DNA of 64,000 bases from Mugil cephalus (lineage: Eukaryota; Chordata; Actinopteri; Mugiliformes; Mugilidae), in the NCBI RefSeq assembly GCF_022458985.1, contig NC_061771.1:14671001-14735000 (forward strand). The letters are read 5' to 3'. The stretch's first letter is position 1, and each line of letters begins with the position of its first letter. The translations under genes and the position numbers were made by a program. The notes under the pieces were generated by a model. The model saw only the letters and a program-made list of their open reading frames with translations, was not told where the DNA came from and made no database searches. Positions 58,644-64,000 of this stretch are shown one piece after another.

Positions 58644-61231
58644 ATGTCACAGTTCAGTACGATGCCAGCCGCAGAGAGGAAGAAGTGTGCAGCAGCTATT
58701 TGCCGAGAGGTCAACCATGGTAACAGTGGTAAGACGTTCGAGTCGGGGCTCGGTGGGCAAACACACGAACACAAAACGTTCTGATCAAAGTTCAAAATGC
58801 CAGGGCTGTTCTCCAGCGTTCGCCATAAATAAGCTAATGGGATGGTTTACTACCTACGGTGACTTATCCTTTGTCGTTGTCCTTCTCAAAAGTCTATTTC
58901 TGGGCGGATGGGCGGTGGGGAGGGGAGGGGAAGTTGCGCGGGCCAACTGTGTAGCTGTTTGGGCAAAGTGAATGCCTGTGACAGCTGGGGTACATTCTGT
59001 CTGTACTCACGGGTGAAGAAGCGTCATGTACGGAGTACAATGACAGGACTTATAGAATGGAAGTTATGAATTTTGTGACGTGAATTTTGACGCCACCCGT
59101 GAACTCTGCCAACTAGACTTTTCCAGCCGACAAGATGATATGAGAGGAGGTGACTTTGGGTGCACTTGTGTATGTCCAGCTCTATAACTGGTGACATATT
59201 AACTCAATAGAGGGTCTGGGAAAAAGGGAGCTCTTGGTCATTGTTTTCTTCCCAAGTCAGTTTGAAATTATATGACACAAATTTAGTTAATTTAAGAACA
59301 TATCATATCTCAAGATCTATTAAAAGGACTCAAACTAGATTTTGACGAAGGGCCACTAAGGTAGCAGGAGGAGTGTCAAATTATTTTCTTAATCTTGTGT
59401 TGCCAGACATATGTTCCCTATTCCCAGTTGCCACAAGAAGGAAAATCTCAACATTATGTAATATACAGACAGACAACACATGTTGATTGTCTATTTCTAA
59501 AGATATTTCTCCCCATCGGTTTCCGACAGGAGACGGCATGGACCTGGGAAAAAAGCTCAGCACTCCTAAAGACATCATGTTGGAGGAGTTATCACTGCTT
59601 TCCAACAGAGGCTCCCGGCTTTTCAAAATGCGCCAGAGGAGATCTGAGAAATACACGTTTGAAAGTATTCAGAATGAAGCAAACGCGCAGCTAAACGTAA
59701 GTGGACTTCTCTGTGACTTGGTGCGTGTGAAGGCCCGGATGCGTTTGGCTAAATGTGACGTCTGTGTGAGGAACAGGGATCTCTGTGTTGACGCTCGTTA
59801 AATATGTTGGTCGGGAAATATGCTCATGGAAAAAAAAAGTGTGGCAACACATGGATGATAACGGAGACATGTGCCTCGTGCTGAGGCTCTTTGCCGAGGA
59901 GCTGCCCCTCTGTTTATCAGCGTTAATGTACATGTGCACTTGAGTGTGACCAGTTTGTGTGTTTGTATGTGTGTGCCATTTTACACGACAATTGATTCTT
60001 TACTCTCTTTTGTAGAATGATATTTTAAATGAAAACACACACACTGTGGAAATCAAAGTGGATGGACAAGGTCATGGAAATACTGCTGATGCAGAAAACA
60101 CTGTTTCAGGTAATTATCCCGTTCAATAAATGAGATTAAAATATTGTTCTAATAATCAAAAGTAAACATTTAAAATTCTCGTACCATACTGGAAGCATGT
60201 CTTCTGCTCTGCATTATGCTAAAATTAACCTGTTATCCTGCGCAGCCAAATAAGTGCGACTGCTTATGTAACGCTCTCGTGATAACCGGCATATAGCAGT
60301 CTTCACGAATGGCCTTTCATTATTAAAACTTCAGAGCGTGACGCCGTCTACTGTATAAAATCTGTGCATGCCCGATTAAACAGTGCGTGCAACTTCAAAA
60401 TTCTTTATGTTAATGTTTTTGTCTCAGGGGCGAACAGAGCCATGCACTCGCTGAAATGCTTCCGCAGGATGCCGTCCCACGTCGACACATTATATATGAT
60501 GAGCACACACTTCAACTATGTGCTATTTTAAGTCCTCAGAAAGTAATGATGGACAACTAAGTCTGCCTGTGTTAAGTGTTCTCTTAGCAAAGTATCTCTT
60601 CATAATCCCCTTCTACTTGAAAACTTTAGCCTTCGGTAAAAAATAGGTTCGAGTAAACAGCTCCTCGTGAACGTCGGAGCAGGCAGATCGTTTTGTTGCG
60701 ATGTGAGAAATGGTGTTATGATTACATGTTGAAGTATTGTTTTTATCTTCTTCTTCATAGACATGACTGCAGACAAGTTAAACACCACAGCTATGCCCAA
60801 GACCTATCACACCCCATGGGAGGAGGCCATCCTCAGCGACCCTGACCTCGCTGAAACTGTCAAACTAACAATGCCAGCGCCAGACCCACGGCCAGAGCTG
60901 CCCGAGTACAAGAGCTTTAACCGGTGAGGAATCTATCAGCAGCTTCGTTGAATCAGAACAGGATAAAAATAAAGGGTGCCACTCGTATGTTCATCTGATT
61001 TGCAGGGTTGCGACTCCATACGGGGGCTTTGAAAAATCCACCAGAGGAATCACATTTAAACTCCCCGAGGTGGAGCTGAACCCCCCCAGATACCCAGAGC
61101 TGCAGGAGCCGGGGATGAAGCGGCCCACCTTCAACAGGACGGCCCAGGGGTGGATATCCGAGGGCACCCACCTGATCCTGCCCACGATTACCCTGGAGCC
61201 CGTCCAGGTCCCAGAGTCTGATGACCTGTAG
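58644..61231 (+). CDS. myoz2: Myozenin-2 (calsarcin-1)
   Basis: Five coding exons: 58644-58728, 59530-59696, 60016-60109, 60761-60923 and 61006-61231. They give 244 aa, close to the roughly 264 aa of human MYOZ2. The start [20 protein letters not shown] precedes the conserved [11 protein letters not shown]. Diagnostic blocks are [20 protein letters not shown] and RRSEKYTFE in exon 2, [18 protein letters not shown] and [20 protein letters not shown] in exons 4-5, then [12 protein letters not shown] and the terminus PESDDL. These fit MYOZ2 better than MYOZ1 or MYOZ3. Known role: a Z-disc adaptor binding alpha-actinin, filamin C, telethonin and calcineurin in heart and slow muscle, restraining calcineurin signalling. 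The variable middle exon (60016-60109) is short. Adjacent SYNPO2 is also a Z-disc protein. Confidence 0.95.
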
Positions 61232-61544
61232 ATGATTTTGCTGTAGTATTTAGTCTGTAACAACAAACCTGTCAGTTAGTTGCAATGCCCTCCTGATATT
61301 TAAAATCCTTCCCATGCAATGGACAAAAAAAAAAAAAAGAAAAGAAAAAGCCTCATGTGTTTGCTCTTCAGTTAACTGTAGTAAGTTTACTGCAGACAGG
61401 AAACGTGTATCCAAAGATATTGTGTAAATATGAAAAGGTGCGTGCTATCCAGTGCATTGTTCAGGAAAGAGTTCCACCAGAAACACTGAAAAGAAAACTG
61501 TAAATTTTAAATATGTTCTAATGACTTCATGAATGTGTAATGTA

Positions 61545-61550
61545 AATAAA
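61545..61550 (+). terminator. MYOZ2 polyadenylation signal
   Basis: AATAAA about 314 bp after the MYOZ2 stop, within 'gtaaataaataagc'. It gives a compact 3' UTR. Confidence 0.5.
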
Positions 61551-61728
61551 TAAGCAGCTTATTTATTGGTGATACAAGAGCAAAACTGGATCATGCAGAA
61601 AGTATGTGAGCCGTATTTCTGTTGTGTCTGTGGAACAAGAAATAAATATGGAGAAAAATATATATGTAATAAACTAACCTCACTGGATTTGTTATCATTA
61701 AAAAAAATAAGCACACGTTCTGTTTCAT

Positions 61729-61963
61729 ACGGTGGCCCTGAAGGTCAAAACACAACATTTCAGAAAACACAATGACATTTCAGAAAACATAACAACATTT
61801 CAGAAAACATGCTGACGTAACAAAAAACACAACATTTCACAAAATGCAACAACATTACAGGAAACATGACATTTCACAAAACACAATGACATTACAGAAA
61901 ACACAACAACAATGTTGTCCCTACCCTGAAATGCCGTTGTGTTTTGACCTTCAGGGTCACCGT
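61729..61963. mobile_element. Foldback element: inverted ends around a tandem array
   Basis: The left end 'acggtggccctgaaggtcaa' (61729) and the right end 'ttgaccttcagggtcaccgt' (ending 61963) are near-perfect inverted repeats of about 28 bp. Between them lie about eight degenerate copies of a unit of roughly 18-20 bp reading 'acatttcagaaaacacaa'. No coding capacity. The structure is that of a foldback or MITE-like element with internal satellite-type repeats. Confidence 0.75.
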
Positions 61964-62578
61964 AGTTTCATGATGATATGAAAAATGGTTTGGACTTACA
62001 TTTTTTCATGTGGCGGCATGCAGCTCCAACATTCGCAATAATGTTGATCTAAATTAGAAACAGCAAATTCAAAACCTATGAAGTATTTCACAAATAAAAT
62101 AAATAGATAAATAAATAAAAATACTACAACCTGCACAATAACATACAAAACATGTGAGGTATTGTTTTCCACTATGGAACCAACATACAAAACCAGCTGA
62201 AGCTTTGACTTTCAGACAGCTGTAAAACAAAAACAGTAACACAAGATTGAATTCAAGGCCACTGGGAACTTAATAAGACCATCATTTCGCCAAAACCTCA
62301 GTACTCCAAAGAATGTGCATGCCATTCACATGGCCTCTACAGAGCGGGTAATGTATGTGGGTAATCCGTCAAGCCACAGGGGGAAAAGTTCTTTTAATTC
62401 TACCATTACAGACGTGGGAGGTTTTAATTTTCTCACTCACTCCTCATGAAGTGAGATGGCAGCAGGTGACGTTTTAATGGTGCCATCATCTTCTTCTTCT
62501 AGATGTAGAGTTTGGGCGTCCAAAGACTAAAAACCATATCAGAAACAGCTGCAGCGAGGCTGAGGTGTCGTACAGCAA

Positions 62579-62623
<45 letters not shown>

Positions 62624-63173
62624 TGGAGAAGAACTAAAACAGATACAGACATCTCCCAAAATAACCTTAAGAACATTTGAGTTGAGTTCGACAGATCGAC
62701 TCAGACTCAAAAAAAACTCAGCTGTGCTACATTCAGGAGCAGAAATGAGAACTGTGTTGTGTTTTTTTTTTGTATATAAATAATACTGAGAACTCTTCAA
62801 GTGTCTCATGGGAGGTATCATTGCTATTGCTGGAGCGACGTCTCAGAATACATTATGCTGGAAAAATACTTGTAATGTCCTTAAGATCAGGGTCAGAGAA
62901 AATATTGTATTTATACACGAATGCAACGTCCCTCACGTTCACCACGACCCACAGCCCTCCGCTGTAGGTACAGCTTCCTACAGTCACAGAGCGTAATTGT
63001 GAGGTGGCTGTGTTCAAGACTGTGAGAGAGAGCAATATGTGTCTGTTTAATATTCCTGAACAGATTTTATTCTTGGACTGAAAACCAGCGAGAACCTCTC
63101 AGTGTAACAGCTCATCAACACTGCTGTGTGATGTGTTTCACAGGCTGGCACGCAGCCGCAGACACACAATGTA

Positions 63174-63204
<31 letters not shown>

Positions 63205-64000
63205 CTGTCATTGCACAATATCCCTCACATGCTCATACAGCGATGTAAACAATCTCGCAGGGTTCATTGACACAGATGTATCTAAAGAAAGAACAGAAGC
63301 TCATGAACATCGTGGGGGCAGCCCCCACTTTCACTGAAACACAGGTAAATACTCCCCTGAAAACACACACACGTGTGAAGATGAGATTTAAAGGTTACAT
63401 GCCTTTAACGTCTCACTGTTGTCGCTCTTAGTGTTTCCCCCCCAACATGGAAAACGTGTCAACCATGAGCCTGCTAGTCGCCGGCTTTATTTAGTTTGTC
63501 ACTTTCACTGATGTGCAGTCGTTTTTCAGTGATTAAGGAGAAGATCCGTTCTGCGTTCTCTGCATTTTATTCTTGACACCGAATATTAAAAGCCTCATTT
63601 AAGGTTTTTTTTTGTTGTTTTCAACTCCCTCTTTTGTAAATGTTTCATTTTGTTACGCTGCCTTAAAATGGTGTTTACCAGTCTACATAAAGGAGGAGGA
63701 GGTGGTGGATGATAAGTTAATATTGTTTAATTTAGTCGTATAGAGCTTCCTTTGTAATTTAATAACAGGTTTGAGGAAAATGTTAATGTTTGCAGCGGCC
63801 TCGTCCTCTCATTGTGCCTTTGCACTGACTACATTAGGTCACCCAGTCAAAAAAAGCAACAAGTTGTTTTCAGTGGAAGACATGGAGTCATTCATTTTCA
63901 TAAGGGCGACAGCACAACGTCGACAAACACGTGAGCAGTACTTTACTGCAGACTGAAAGCCAAAGTAGCCGACCGCACTTGGCCGGTTTGTAACTTTATA
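61964..64000. other. Right-end sequence, no gene recognised
   Basis: It contains CA arrays at 62579-62620 and near 63173-63202. In human the next gene after MYOZ2 is USP53; no exon of it was identified. Short ORFs here do not resemble known proteins. Confidence 0.5.
62579..62620. repeat. (CA)n microsatellite
   Basis: About 21 perfect CA units. Confidence 0.95.

Overview
The window is nuclear genomic DNA from a ray-finned fish, most likely a compact-genome percomorph-type teleost. The evidence is spliced vertebrate genes with short GT-AG introns, abundant CA/TG microsatellites, fish-type Tc1-like, hAT-like and L2-like repeat remnants, and a tandem slc22a7b-type cluster of the kind known in fish. 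No tRNA, rRNA, CRISPR or prokaryotic feature was seen. All exon models below were made by eye from ORFs, splice sites and codon phase. Coordinates should be good to the base at most junctions, but expression is untested.

Layout from left to right. (1) 3.3-8.3 kb, + strand: LGI2, a secreted leucine-rich-repeat/EPTP synaptic protein. (2) 11.3-16.1 kb, + strand: CCDC149, a coiled-coil protein. (3) 17.5-18.4 kb, - strand: SOD3, extracellular Cu/Zn superoxide dismutase, convergent with CCDC149. (4) 18.6-21.1 kb: a nest of repeats (MITE, probable solo LTR inside a GATA array, LINE tail). (5) 21.4-28.4 kb, + strand: DHX15, the DEAH-box splicing/ribosome helicase. (6) 29.5-43.9 kb, - strand: three tandem organic-anion transporter genes of the SLC22A7 (OAT2) type. 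(7) 44.6-45.9 kb: an L2-like LINE remnant ending in a TCTAA array. (8) 48.9-55.3 kb, + strand: SYNPO2 (myopodin) without visible PDZ exons. (9) 58.6-61.2 kb, + strand: MYOZ2 (calsarcin-1).

LGI2-CCDC149-SOD3-DHX15 is the block found on human 4p15.2, with the same relative orientations. SYNPO2-MYOZ2 is the block on human 4q26. The slc22a7 cluster sits at the junction. The genes are not one pathway: LGI2 is neuronal, DHX15 is housekeeping, SOD3 is an extracellular antioxidant, the SLC22 genes are transporters, and SYNPO2 plus MYOZ2 are Z-disc partners whose adjacency is ancient.

I found no evidence for a wholly new biological system. The most useful non-obvious observations are: an internal phase-matched splice donor in SYNPO2 that explains two alternative C-termini; an in-frame 36-nt candidate cassette exon in CCDC149; an upstream in-frame coding exon and a missing basic tail in SOD3; a PDZ-less SYNPO2; and divergent 3' ends among the slc22a7 copies.
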